A stretch of DNA of 64,000 bases, taken from positions 16,001 through 80,000 of the forward strand of contig ADNK01002459.1 of NCBI GenBank assembly GCA_000320545.1. The letters run 5' to 3'. Origin of the DNA: Bigelowiella natans CCMP2755. Its lineage: Eukaryota > Cercozoa > Chlorarachniophyceae. The position numbers and the translations under genes are program-made. Numbering within the stretch: position 1 is the stretch's first letter; every line of letters begins with the position of its first letter. Below, in pieces: positions 52,430 to 64,000 of this stretch. The notes beneath the pieces were generated by a model, which did no database searches, was not told where the DNA came from, and saw only the letters and a list, made by a program, of their open reading frames with translations.

Positions 52430-52999
52430 GCTAATAATACGCCGGCTGCCTCGGTTCGAATTTCATCATTGCGACAACGTAGAAAAGTCAATCCAGACCT
52501 AAAATAAAGGCGGATTCTGACGTATCCGCGTGGATCCTTCTCATTTCTTGAGTTGTTCTTCATGAGTTCCAAGCGAAGGCTGCAAGAAGGAATGGAGGAG
52601 ACAGAATTCAACGAAACACAATGCGGCGTTTGCGTTTAGGAACAAGCTGCTGCTGCTGCTGATGATGATGATGATAATGATGAGATGAAGATGCAGCAGC
52701 AGCCGCATGCTTCCGTTCGTTCAGGCTAGGCTTCTTGCCTACACGTCCTCCTCGTTGGTGCATTTTGTGCAATGGGAAGAAACTCGTTGGTTGGCTGTCC
52801 GTCGTTGCATGCTGAGGGAGGGAGGAGCACACACAACCGACGACCCGACCCGCTCATCTTCCGAAAAGAGATCTGATAATTTCATTAATGCCTCCAATCC
52901 AACCTTGCGACAACGTTTCTAATTATGGCGCAGGAAGGAAATCCTCTGTGTTAATGGCGTTTTTTCAACAGGAGGGAGGAGAGATCGGCAAACCAAATC
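52430..52999. promoter_or_regulatory. Head-to-head region of the SDR and export-family genes
   Basis: Only 570 bases separate the two starts, so the region is probably a shared promoter. It contains CAG/CAT trinucleotide runs near 52645-52705, which create a His/Gln-rich ORF on the minus strand that I do not accept as a gene. Confidence 0.45.
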
Positions 53000-54460
53000 A
53001 TGCTGTGTAGGGGTTCCCTCCCCCTCAACCAAGTGGCCATGAAGCCTGTGTTCCCGGTTCTTTTAGATTCGGAACCTTTCGGATTAAAGTCTACTAAAGC
53101 CATGGATTTCATCCCACCTCTATGTCGTAGAAGATTTGAGCGTCGCAATGCACGGAGGCTTGTTGGTACTACAGCTTCTACGGCACCGATTGAGCGCCTC
53201 GACGACGAATCTTGGGTTACTTCACAAAATGCTGATCGCGGTCGCAGCCTTCAACTCACATCAAGTTTGTCGAGAATATTAGCAGTATCTCTGGGGATTC
53301 TATTCGTCCAGCTCGCATTGAACTCTGCTTCGGTCGCCGAAGTCGCTTCGGCAGCGGCCCATGAACATCATCAATCCGTTGGAGAACGCCTCGCGACAAT
53401 GTCTGACATGACTGGGATATTCTCTCTCATATTAGAAAACAATAATAGCGGGTTGGATAATTAAAATAACCTGCTGTGGCGTTGGTGTGTACAGGCTGAA
53501 ATCTCGTGGAATCCCCACCGAGCTGGTTCTCATGATAATCTCGGCCATGCCAGTGGTATCGACCAATCTTTCAAGTAAATGTTTCGCATGTTGCCGTCTA
53601 ATGGTGGATTATATACATTATGGCAGGTGGAACTACGTGGGGGGATTCCTGTCGCTCGATTGCTAGGAGTGGATCCGTTATCTGCGTTCACGTTGTGCTC
53701 TCTCGGAAACTTTGTTCCTGTGGTAAATTTGCACGAACAAACTATCCTCTGATGATGCATATCTGTGAATCTAATGCTATCTTTACATATACATTGCACA
53801 TCAGATACCAATCATCCTTGCTCTAAATTCACCTGCTATCCGAAGAGTAAGATTTTAGTTAGCCCCCTTCTTTATTTCAACGATAATAATATCAAACACC
53901 AGTCTTTCTCATCCTTGCAGTTTCTGGAGAAACCACTTGCAAGGGCCCAAAGAAAGGTTCTTGGTATCTTACATCATTGTCCTTTCTATCTATGCCCCTC
54001 CCTCCCCCCCCGGTTCCTTCTGCCTTACATATGAATACATTCCCTTAGTTTCGGGGGTCAACTGGCATGGATAATCGATCCTTGGCGATATCACTTGCGC
54101 TGTTTGTGGGAGTCCCCTTTCCAGGGACGGGCGCATGGACAGGTAGCAATTAGGGAAATAGCAACACCTCCAACGGTCCTTTATTCGTGACTAGAAATGG
54201 ATTTTTGAAACTCCCCAGGAACAATGGCTTCCGTTGCTCTTGGCTTGCCTGCCCCTCTCGCAATGGCGGCTAACGCTGTGGGAATTTTGATGGCTGCGTC
54301 CATTATGACAGGTTACTCAATGTTCAAACTATGTTCTCAATTGCAGCATTCTTTTGTTGACAAGATATATACTTACAACAGCTCTGACTGCCTCGTTGAA
54401 GGCTGGGCTTGCTGTAGCAAGTGCATGTAAGAGCATATTCAACATATATATTATATGTTA

Positions 54461-54517
<57 letters not shown>

Positions 54518-54697
54518 TAGTTCAGAACACTTCTATATATAATCATCAGCACAGATAATTCGCACTAACCTCGACATCTATTCTTGCTCTATTTTAAAGT
54601 CGGTGTGGTAGCTGCTGCAAGTGCGTTGCGCAGAGGTAATAGCAAAGATCACCCAGTAGTTGATGATGATCGGGAAAATGGAACTCAGGGAAATTGA
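53000..54697 (+). CDS. Small multidrug export family (COG2426-like) membrane protein
   Basis: Nine exons (53000-53451, 53495-53555, 53627-53722, 53805-53846, 53921-53956, 54049-54142, 54219-54311, 54382-54426, 54600-54697) join in phase to 338 residues. The first about 150 residues are basic and Ser/Arg-rich with one hydrophobic segment (ILAVSLGILFVQLALN), consistent with organelle targeting. The family core follows: LVLMIISAMPVVELRGGIPV, LSAFTLCSLGNFVPV, IPIILALNSPAI, then LFVGVPFPGTGAWTG and a Gly/Ala-rich last span. ELRG(G/A)IP and PxPGTGAWTG are signatures of Sm_multidrug_ex proteins in bacteria and plant plastids. Transport substrate is not established for the family. The first intron is only 43 bases. 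Confidence 0.85.
54464..54512. repeat. (GA)n microsatellite
   Basis: GA run in the last intron of the export-family gene. Confidence 0.95.
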
Positions 54698-55406
54698 ACG
54701 CGATCGAAAAAATTGATTCAAACTACGAAGCCCGCTTGTGATTTAATTTTATGTAGACTGTCCCAGCTTGGGCACTACTACTGCTATGCGTTATATCCAC
54801 TTTTCGTGATTGAACCCACTCGTACATAGCTAGCATGCCGCCATGGAACGAGACAGATGCACATATATGTATAAGCGCAAGTGCACACGGTAGCTCTAGC
54901 ATAGTTGTGACGCATGCGAGCTAGTAGGCATTTATGCAGCATCGCGCTCATAAATTGCTGCTTAACTCAATTGTGGCGTCTGCACGTCGACCCTCGGCAC
55001 GCTCACATCGCATCGCTGCCTGCCAATGCAAAGGCGAGCATAGCTATCAGCCACAGACTACTTGATACTCCCGCCACCGGATCGCGTCCACACTGCTATA
55101 GGTAGGGCTATGCAATACAATATATGTATTCCGTACTTGCGTAGCGTGCTACATACGGGTCATGTGCTCTGCTACACGAGTCTGATGAGTACGTACAGCG
55201 CACACACACAGCCCAGATCGTATTCACATCTCGTTGTGTAGATCATGAAAAATTACAATTCACACTTATCACAACTTATGTATTGAGCATTACAAATACA
55301 CACGCTTGGTTGGCGACAGTAGCATTTCCTTGCTCACACGTGTACGAATTGACTCGTGCATGAACAAACACGCAGAATTGTCTGTGGTATCTAGCTTTTC
55401 CGACAT
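54698..55406. other. Tail-to-tail spacer rich in palindromic tetramers
   Basis: This lies between the export-family gene (+) and the CCDC180-like gene (-). AGCTAGCATGCCGCCATGG and GACGCATGCGAGCTAG are typical of it. No gene was recognised. Confidence 0.7.
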
Positions 55407-56635
55407 TTATTTTTTCCGTAATTTGTCGCACATCTGCCGGAATTGCACCGACCATCCACTTTCTTCCTGTTGCTTTAGTCTGGGAGTAATTGTAAGAGGA
55501 CAGACACCGTCAGAATATCATTGTGCAACCAACCCCCCCCCTGTTCCCATGTCATAGTACTGAAGTGGACATTATTTTAGAACACGCAAATATGTACCTT
55601 AATTCAGCCAACATTGAGATAAATCTTGAACGGAGGCCTAAAAGATATTCTTCGTACATTGCTTCCCGACCCCTATAGGCAATCCTGTTGCACTTGTTCT
55701 TGAATGACTTGATGTCCGAAGAAGATGCCACCACACCCGTCCCTCCTCCATCTTGCTCTTCAGCGCCCCCATCTTCGGCCTCCTTGCCGTCGGCTGCTAC
55801 AGCTGGATCATCTCCTTCGCCTTCCGTTTTTTCTGAAAAGGGGAATTAGGTATTACGACAGGTCGGTCGAAGGTAGGAGTAAGAACTGCGATAAAAAAAG
55901 AAGAGGAGGGTGGGGGAGAGAGAGATCGTGGGTTCTTTCTTCTATACTCTTTCTCCTCTTTCATAGATACCTGATTGCAGGGGCCTAATAGCATCGATTG
56001 CAACATCATCATCTGAGATAGTTCTGGACAATTCCTTCATTAAAGCCGTGTGAGAAAACTTAAGGCCAGAGTAGTTAAGAACCAAGAACTTTCTCGGGAA
56101 CAATCCGTCCGCTCCTGGCTCTCCTAAAATATCGTCAACAGTCACAACGAGTTTGGAAAATTGAGAGCCAACTTCAAGCAAAGGCATATGGATGCGTTCG
56201 ACCTGTTATAGCATATCACATGTATCAAATGTGCTTCTAAAAATACAATCACCTGATTTCGCATCTTGCCCTGAATTTTTAACCCGTGCCTGATGCCTCA
56301 GTAAGTGCTTCATTGTTCTACGGGCCTGTTAAACACGAAGGAAACACGCAAACAAACACAATTACTTATTTGTTATTTCGCTCAAGTTTGCTGTGTGCCT
56401 TCTCTGTTCACGAGTCTTGCAGGAGACAGATATCGCTCGTGGTTTTTGTATGCGTATACTTTCTCGACATCGCAAAATATTAAGCACTTTTCCGTACCGG
56501 CGGTCTAGCGTCATCGGGTTTGATGTCCTCAGTATGGAGGAGCGAGTCGAAGACCATCAGCATCATGATGCACGTATCCACAATGTTCTTCACGAAGCTG
56601 AATTTTATGTCATATGTCACGAGATCTTAATGCAT

Positions 56636-56673
<38 letters not shown>

Positions 56674-59600
56674 CTCCTCATTCTCTTTCTCTTTCTCTCA
56701 AGCGCACGTGCTCACAGAGAGATAGCGAATGGACGAACGAAAGGACGAACGGGATAGAGGAAGAGCTTATTAATGGAGATCCTCTACGAACTGTGTGTAT
56801 GTGCGCTACAGCTAACTCTACCAGTCAAGATGTTTCGTTTCAAGGTCAAGAATGCTCTTTCGAATCTGAGCAAAATTATTACAACTGTAAGATTCCTAGA
56901 GCTATTCTTCCGAGTTGAATCACTTTAAGGTCTAACGCACTTTGACCGATTTCTTCTTTATTTTCTTTCGACTCATATAAAGTACGCATCGAGGAAAACA
57001 CAGGCACAAAAGTTGCACACCGTTTTAATGAAGTCGCAGGCCTTCACCAAGCGCGAGCTCTCTGCGTTTTCTAGTTCGTCCAGTTTCCTATTTTCTTTCG
57101 CAGCCAGCCCAGGTTTCATGCGCAGCTTGTGGCGCTCTCTGCTCCTCTCCAACGAATCGTACTGGCTTCTAAATGAGGCCATGACCTCATCAACTGACTC
57201 GGTGAGTTTGGTGCATCTGTCCTTCATGATGTCACCAAAGACACATCCTGGAATCCTGAGGAGCATGCTGTCGAGCCGTATTAGCTGCTCACGGAAAATC
57301 TGCTGAGACCTCAGGAGCTTTTCCTTTGACCTGTCTTCCTCGCGCTTGAGCATCTCCTTGATTGGGCCTGGAAGCCCTTCCGAAGGAAGCTCACGCTCAA
57401 CTTCTTTCTCTTCGCCCTTACCTTTCTTCTTCTCGTCGTCCTTTTTATTGGCCTCATCGGCAGCATCTGCTTTCTTCTTCGCTTTTTCCTTAGCACGCAT
57501 CTGCTTATGAGCCTCAACTAATTTTCCGAAAGCGCTTCGACACCCAGCGATGGCTTCCGTGATGACAGTGTTGAAGAGTACTTCCTCAACCTTCTTTTCT
57601 TCAACATCCACGTCATCTTGGGCTTTCTTTTTCTTCTTCTTCTTCTTTGACCCCGACTTCTTTTTTTCTTCCTTTTCGTCTTGCTTTTCTTCGTTGTCCC
57701 CACCAGCAACTTTCATGTACCCTTTAAACTCGGGTTCGGTGAAATACACATCAGGAAGATCTTTCGAATCGGACATGTTGCAGGCCAACAAGTGAAGAAA
57801 CTTGGCGCGCGAAATCAATTTTGGTCTCAGCCCTTTAAGGATCTCAAATATTTGCTCGGCGGCGCAGGATGATCGGGGCTTTTGGAACGGTGTGGTGATA
57901 ACCTTGAAGACTCCATTGTCCCCATTCGTTAGTAGCTCCCGCAAGACTTCTAGCTCTTTAGTGATGAAGTCTTCAACACCAGCTGATTCTGCATAGCATG
58001 TGCGTATCTTCGTTGTCATTTCTCGCCTTGGTGCACCGAACTTCTCTCCCAGGCCTTGCATGACCTGTAGATCCTCCCTTAGCTCTTTGTAGTCCACTTG
58101 GAATTTTTTGTGCGCCTCCAGCGTCTCCACCTGGTCCTGCAGCTCCTTGATATTTGGTCGTAAATCTGTGATGACTTTGGAATACTCCTCCATCAGCTGT
58201 TTCATTTTCTCCTCGTAGAATTGCCTCTCTTTCAGAACGTACGTGTTGTGTGAGTTGCTTTCCTCACCATTTTCATTGCCGCTGGAATCAGCGGCTGCGG
58301 CGGTGGCAGCTTTGACTTCGTTGTTCCCAGTGCCTACTTCCTTTCCGTCGTCAATGAGTTTGCATGCTTCCAAGAATTCCTTACACAATTCGTCGGCTGT
58401 ACTCTGCAGCATGTCCAAGAGAGACGCAAGCTGCTTTGCTGTGTTTCCGCATTGTTTTTTTAGCTCGTCGTATGCTGCGTTTCCCTTGTTGTATATAGTT
58501 TGGATCACACTGAGGTTATCGTTGTGTAGCATATCGGACGTCAGCCCCTGCAACAGCTCAACGAGAGTGTCAACGCGGCTTGTATTCGCCTTACTAGGAT
58601 CTTGGAATTTGAGTATTCCTTCGAATTTTCGCTTCTGCGAAGTCACCATTCTATCGACTCGTTTTAGATGTCGCCGGAACCGCTTTTCGTTGGCGAGGAT
58701 TTGGTCTTTTCTATAATCCCGCTTGTCGACCTCCACGCGTACAATTCTGGGGCGGTGCTTGCGGAGTTCTTGGTCATACAATGCAGAAAAGCTTTCTACT
58801 CGCCCCTGCATGATACCCGAGGCCGCTGATATCCATGTTCGGTGGATGCTGAGGAGCATTCCAAGGTACTCAGAGCGTATTTTACTGAACTGTTCCTCGA
58901 TTGCCTTGTTATCAAGTTGAGGTATCTCGAAACACGGTGTGCCGTCCTGGAACCTTGGTAGTATGTCTGCCTTCTCTTGGACGTTGCCCTCAGCATTCTC
59001 ATCGTTATTGTTTCCATCGCCGCCCTTCTTCTCCTCCTCTTTCTCCTCGACATTTTTCTCATCCTCGTTCCCTTCACTGCCTTTATTTGTGCCTGTTGTG
59101 AGGATGTTCTGGATAAGCCCGCTGACAGGTGTCAAGCCTTCAAAAGGGACTAATTCTTCAGAATCCTGCACGAGTACCTTGACCTCAATTATCTCCTTTT
59201 TCTCTTCTTCGCCACCTTCTCCATCTTCACCATCCTTCTTCTCGTCTTCTTTCTTGGCCTCCTCTCCCTCCTTGCCTTCCTCCTCTAAGTTCTCCTTTTC
59301 CTCATCGATAGGGGCCAGACCAACGGCGTGTGCAAGAAGGGACTCATATTTCTTTGAAAGCTCACTCAATAGTGGCACGTGGTCAGTGGCTTTTTTGGTC
59401 AATTTATGATTGAAATCTCTGTGTGCCTTCTCTATGAGACCTCCGTCACCGACAAGATCATTAATGGTTTCCATGCGCTTGTCTAAGGCATTTAGCGTGG
59501 GCTCTCGCAGCAACAACAGAATTTCCCTCTCCAACTTTTTTTCTAATGAATCTTCTCCGAGCTTGAGCTTTTCGTTGTGGTTATCACATATTTGGAAGAG

Positions 59601-61708
59601 GTCTTCTTTTGTCTCCACCTCTCGAAGGTGCATCTTAGAGAAGTGCTCTTTCCAGTGCTTAGCTATCGCCTTAAAGTACTTGCAAATGTTTTCTAACTTC
59701 TGATAAAAATCGTCGTGCTGGTCGAGTGCGTTGTCGGTCTTATCATATAATGCCTCTGCTTCCTTTTTTCTTTTTTCAATGAGCGGCATCATGAACTCAT
59801 CTGTCTCCAAAAACTCTGCGACCTTTTTCTCCTCTGAAGCTCCAATATCAATCAAGCTTTCGCGCAGCTTGTCCAGGCATTTCTTGGCTGAGTTGTAGCG
59901 CTCATTCCTAAGATCCACCAACCGTTTCTTGCATCGCTCAATATCGCCATTAAACTCTTCCCGCAGCTTGAAAATCTTCTGCTCCCTATCAGTGACATTC
60001 GGAGGTACAAGGTGATGCTTCTGGGTGAAGAGTGGGTTTTCCTTGCCAATCGCTCCATCGTTATCTGCATCAATAGAGTAAGGCACTGGCTCCAGCTTCA
60101 GAATCACGAACGCAGCTTCTACGCACCCTGCCTCAATGCGGCGCTTGGCTGCTTCAAAATCTCCAAATATGGTGCGAAGCTGGGGAGGGTTTCGAAATTC
60201 AGGCTCCTCCATTTTCTGCTTGTAGACAAGAATCGCATGTTCGTGCCGGAAAGCCCTCCAACGCTGCTTGGCTGCTCTCCATTTTTTTCGTGTTTCGAGT
60301 CGCTCCTCAAGCGCGGTAACTTCAAGCCTAGCGGCCAGCTCCTTGTGCCAGCCACAATTCCGCACTATCTGCGTATTGACCTGCCACACGTCCGCTTTGA
60401 GTTCCTGTTCTATCTGTTCTGGAAGTCGATGAGCTATATCAACGAGATCTCTTACGAGGGAGGTGAGGTATCGAGTGATTGTCTCTTTTCTATCGACTTC
60501 CAGTTGTGCCATGCTGCCTATGGTCTCCGTGGTAAATTGCGAAGATATCATATATAATTGGTCTATTGATGTCCAAACATCATCTATGTCCTGCATCGTT
60601 AATCGCCCAAGTTGTGCTTGGTCATCGCCGGTGAGTGTACTTAGTGTTTGTGCAATAGCCTTCTTGGATTTAGCAAGTTCGGATTTGAGACTCCTCGACA
60701 ACAAACCGACTTGTCGCTGCAGCTCCATCTCGAAGGATTCGCGGGCCTTCCTGTAGTCATCTAGCCTTCGATCGTGTCGGGCCTGCCGCGTATTGTAGAG
60801 CTTCTTCAGCTTATTCCCTGATGTAGGTCTTAGAATACTTTGATTTGACCGCTTTAATTTGACGCTATTGGTCTCAGATAAGGGGCCCTGCGCTTTCATG
60901 CGAATCGTGAGAATGTCTCCTTCGTCATCCTCCTCAACTTCATTCACCTCTGTGACTACGCCCTCAATCCATCTACCGTATCTGTATCCCACAAAAAGAT
61001 AATTACTCTCAATGAATTTTCTCGTTTCATTGGCCACAATTCGGTTTCTATTTGCTTAATACTAGTTTATTCCCCTCACTTACCCATGACCATCCAATGT
61101 TAATGAAGTTTCGTACGTGTATTAGGTTTCAAACGATATTACCGTTGATCGAGAACCTCAAGTTGTGATCCCTCCGTCCATGTACGCCGTTTCTCACGCC
61201 AATGAGAGTGGCTCCGGCTATTTGCAGCAAAGGCAATGAAGAATCACTCAGAATCCAACAAATAGCAATAAAAAACGGAAGCCATAAAGGAATACGTGAA
61301 GGAAAACTTACCACTCCAGCAATGACATCCTTTTTCATGAGCAAAGGATCTCTCATCCGAGGTAGCACCCGTACCTTCTCTTCCAGAGCTCGGACATCTG
61401 TGAGCACCTGTTTCCAAAACCACTCGTCATACATATTATTCGCTGGTCGCGTACAATCTTTTAATTGGACCTTTGCAATCTCTGACTTTTTTGTTCCTTT
61501 TTTTTTAAGATTTTGGTCCAACATCTTCTGAGAGTAGGGGAACCAGTCATTTACCCCTGCTACCTGTGCTCCTCGAGGCTTGTTGGACTATAATCACATC
61601 ACATTTACAAGCTCAGTATCTTTGACAAGTTGTTCCAATCAAGAAGGTTACCGGCTTGAACGCATGTGTTCTCAGGCTAGCCCCTAACTTCCATGTGGGA
61701 GGGTCCAT
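55407..61708 (-). CDS. CCDC180: CCDC180-like giant coiled-coil protein
   Basis: Ten minus-strand exons (61708-61652, 61587-61312, 61217-61198, 61047-57021, 56865-56822, 56597-56498, 56325-56284, 56202-55971, 55832-55598, 55479-55407) sum exactly to 1702 codons. A TGA lies in frame above the ATG. The N-terminus has NDWFPYSQKMLDQ, MYDEWFWKQVL and FVGYRYGRWIEGVV. A long alpha-helical region follows, including DDVWTSIDQLYMISSQF and WHKELAARLE. Two acidic/Lys-rich insertions (about 58980-59300 and 57380-57700) interrupt it. Near the C-terminus are QSTADELCKEFLEACKLI and LRPKLISRAKFLHLL. The order and length fit CCDC180 (DUF4455/DUF4456), a protein mainly of ciliated organisms. Exon 3 is only 20 bases. 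The donor after 56284 (GTTAAA) is weak. Confidence 0.8.
56640..56672. repeat. (CT)n microsatellite
   Basis: CT run in the intron between the fifth and sixth exons of the CCDC180-like gene. Confidence 0.95.
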
Positions 61709-62624
61709 TGTGGATTCAATGTTCCTCCTCCTTCAAAGACTTTTAAAAACTTGGGCCTTTCTATTTGGATTGGGCTTCTACCGAACTGAAACGCTTCTCT
61801 ATTGGTTTTCAGGCGATGACCTATCGACTGCACATTGTAAGGACGCCATCGCGTATTGGAAAAGGGTTATGTGCTTGGATTGTTTGGACGGAAGCAGCTT
61901 GTTTTCTCTTGCGGTTGCCGATTTGTCAAGCGAGGGCCCCAACCTAAGAAGGCATCGGGGACGTTACCTGGCAAGTAACCAACATTCAGTACGAAGGCTT
62001 TTTTTCTGTTGAGTTTCTTCCAATGCCCAATATAATCATAGCATGCGACATGAGAAACAAACGCATAATCTATCAATATCCCCGGCGTTTCGTTCGGTTT
62101 TCCTTTTCTGAAACAGCTGAGGGTCTCCCGAGGCTCTCGTGATTTCCCGGATTTCCTGATTTCTGCAAGATTCACCGCCTGTGATATCAAGCTTATTTTC
62201 AGGCCAAGAACTACCCAGAAATGTTCGGTGCATGTGAACCGACGAGATCGCAGGGAAAATCACCATCAGTTTACTTGCTACGACATGCATGTGATGTTGT
62301 CGCAGGTGTATTTCGGACGGGCAATCCTGTGCTAAACCGTTCGTGTGTTCATTCCTCGTCCACTGTACATCCTCGCCTCCATACCTGCGTAGACAATCTC
62401 CACAGAAGCGAGGAAAAGAGGAGAACGACTGGAAGAAGACAGGACGGACGAGATGGTATGATAGGTTTCGTTGTGGCAGCAGTAGAGCACAGTCAAGAAA
62501 AAATGGAGGATTCGTCAACTGATAACTTTCCTCCAAGCAATTTTCAAGAAATGCGCACAGCTTAAAGATTAGACCACCTTTGCATGCTGGTAAAAATAGT
62601 GAAAGATCCATTCATTTCATACAG
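61709..62624. promoter_or_regulatory. Head-to-head region of CCDC180-like and PIP5K genes
   Basis: It presumably carries both promoters and the undetermined first exon of the PIP5K gene. An ATG near 62501 starts a short acidic peptide, but it could not be joined in phase to the next exon. Confidence 0.4.
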
Positions 62625-63408
62625 GTAAAAGGAGAGGAGAAGGATGTGAAAACCAATAAAGTTAAACCTAAAGCTAAAGGGGCAACGAAGGAGGATAAAC
62701 AAATAGCAAAGGAAAAAAAGAAGAGACGGAAGAAGCTCCACCGAGTCCTCAAAAACCACCCAGAATTTGAGTTGACTTTCGACATGCAGATTGGGATCCG
62801 ATATGCATTAGGAATGGAGAATGGTGGCATTAAAGATAATACAAGGTGCTCAGTGATGATAAAATTGCAACAATGATGAATGGTGTCGTCCTTATTTTTG
62901 TAGCCTATATTCTCCTTCTCAACGGTATCTGCAAATCGTACGATGCTGATGCTGATGATGATAGTGGTGGCAGCAATCGATATGTTACTACCAAAAGGCT
63001 GAGATACATAGTTTTGTGCCTATATTAACCGATTCTGATGCCGATGATATCCTAACAGAGACCGCCCCCCCACTCTAGAGGAGTTTGACGAGTCGATTAG
63101 ACTAAACTTCCCTCGCAATGGCAGTGAAACACCACCCCTCACTCCTCCACATAGCTCTCGAGACTTCAAGTTCAAGACGTATGCGCCCAAAATCTTTCGT
63201 CGAATCCGAGAAAGATTTGGAATAAGCGACACGGGATTCACCACTTCTGTCTGCGGCAACTTCGAGTAATACTAATAATAACAGTTTGACTCATTTATTT
63301 TTTTGGTGAGTGAGGAGTGAGAACAATTATAGTAGCTTGGTCTTACCGCCAAGTTATTGATTCGTCGTTCAGCTGTTGATTAGCATCACAATCTTTGTCG
63401 CGTTATGT

Positions 63409-63439
<31 letters not shown>

Positions 63440-63742
63440 CCACTAGGTATTTGTCGTTCAAATCGAATTCAAAAAGCGGTCAATTCTTCTTCTATTCCTA
63501 CGACAAGAGGTAAAGAAGCATGACGGGTCCACAAACATGACTGTCATCATGGCGGCTTCTGGTTCTGAACTGACGGTTGATGTTGGCGTGTTTTTATTAA
63601 GATATATGCTCAAGACGATGACGAACAAGGAATGTGCCCTCCTCATGAAGATTCTGCCTTCTTACTACCAACACGTCATGGATAATCCCAACACACTCTT
63701 GTGTCGCTTCTATGGCATGCACCGTGTAAAACCTGCAGGAAA
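62625..63742 (+). CDS. Phosphatidylinositol-4-phosphate 5-kinase, 5' and 3' partial
   Basis: Four exons (62625-62845, 63059-63265, 63447-63509, 63602-63742) join in phase; the last ends in a GTAAGT donor, so the gene runs past the window. A Lys-rich stretch is followed by the kinase N-lobe: FDMQIGIRYALGMENGG, PRDFKFKTYAPKIFRRIRE without the P, RFGIS, then YLSFKSNSKSGQFFFYSYD, and RYMLKTMTNKECALLMKILP with the ATP-binding Lys in LKTM. NTLLCRFYGMHRVKP follows. These blocks are diagnostic of PIPK enzymes, which make PI(4,5)P2 at the plasma membrane. The catalytic DLKGS and activation loop would lie beyond base 64000. No upstream MORN repeats were seen. The start codon was not located; the reading frame is open upstream to 62526. 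Confidence 0.85.
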
Positions 63743-63744
63743 GT

Positions 63745-63775
<31 letters not shown>

Positions 63776-63844
63776 TGGCGAGTAGGTAATAGACGTTGCC
63801 TGCACTAAATTTGTGATAACCATTAAGATTGCTTGCACGAATTT

Positions 63845-63885
<41 letters not shown>

Positions 63886-64000
63886 GCACACACAACCAAG
63901 GGTGTATTTTAGTGATTGGCACGTTGTTTAGACAATCCCATGTATTCACACATTGCCATCATCATCGTCATCAAGAACAACAACAGCAGCATCTAAAAAC
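63743..64000 (+). other. Intron of the PIP5K gene with AGT and CA repeats
   Basis: After the GTAAGT donor come an (AGT)n run (63745-63774) and a (CA)n run (63847-63885). No acceptor followed by coding sequence is evident before the window ends. Confidence 0.7.

Noticed and set aside
52608..52832. His/Gln/Ala-rich minus-strand ORF
   Set aside because: Built from CAT/CAG trinucleotide runs in a short promoter region; no ATG start at its 5' end and no splice partner.
62036..62611. 191-codon minus-strand ORF
   Set aside because: The CCDC180-like gene has a good start at 61708 with an upstream in-frame stop, and this ORF shows no family motif and no in-phase donor.

Overview
The window is nuclear DNA of a microbial eukaryote: genes are split by GT-AG introns, exon phases join cleanly, spacers are long, and di- and trinucleotide microsatellites are everywhere. 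A photosynthetic, flagellated protist is suggested by a plastid carotenoid gene (lycopene beta-cyclase fused to lycopene epsilon-cyclase), a plant-type K+ channel, and two genes linked to cilia or axonemes (CCDC180-like and PIH1-type). The cyclase carries an N-terminal hydrophobic segment followed by a basic, Ser/Ala-rich stretch. That looks like a two-part leader for a secondary plastid, so a chlorarachniophyte-like alga is my best guess. A green alga with a primary plastid is not excluded.

Layout: kelch/zinc-knuckle protein (+, 116-1969); Cys-rich membrane protein (-, 2797-4475); PIH1-type protein (+, 5194-6347); four-TM protein (-, 7300-10437); SMC3 (+, 11289-15942); DDRGK1 (-, 16948-19017); SDE2-type protein (+, 19539-20592); GRK-like kinase (-, 21624-23576); possible tiny membrane protein (+, 24555-24767); MEF2-type MADS-box factor (-, 26156-28840); LCYB-LCYE fusion (+, 30626-37785); AKT-like K+ channel (+, 39702-43036); secreted glycoside-hydrolase-like protein (-, 44041-46781); protein kinase (+, 47633-49838); carbonyl-reductase-type SDR (-, 51239-52429); small-multidrug-export-family protein (+, 53000-54697); CCDC180-like coiled coil (-, 55407-61708); PIP5K, partial (+, from 62625).

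Genes alternate strand almost perfectly, so nearly every promoter region lies between head-to-head genes and nearly every 3' end faces another 3' end. The tail-to-tail spacers share a composition rich in CATG, CTAG, GTAC, TGCA and GCGC words. The only break in alternation (37786-39701) holds a cluster of perfect inverted repeats and a tandem repeat, and may hide an unrecognised minus-strand transcript. Two well-conserved genes (SMC3 and the LCYE half of the fusion) each carry an apparent single-base frameshift.

Gene models were built by hand from ORFs, splice sites, phase matching and recalled family motifs; no database search was run. Exon ends with weak splice sites are noted as uncertain. 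No rRNA, tRNA, CRISPR array or transposon ORF was recognised.
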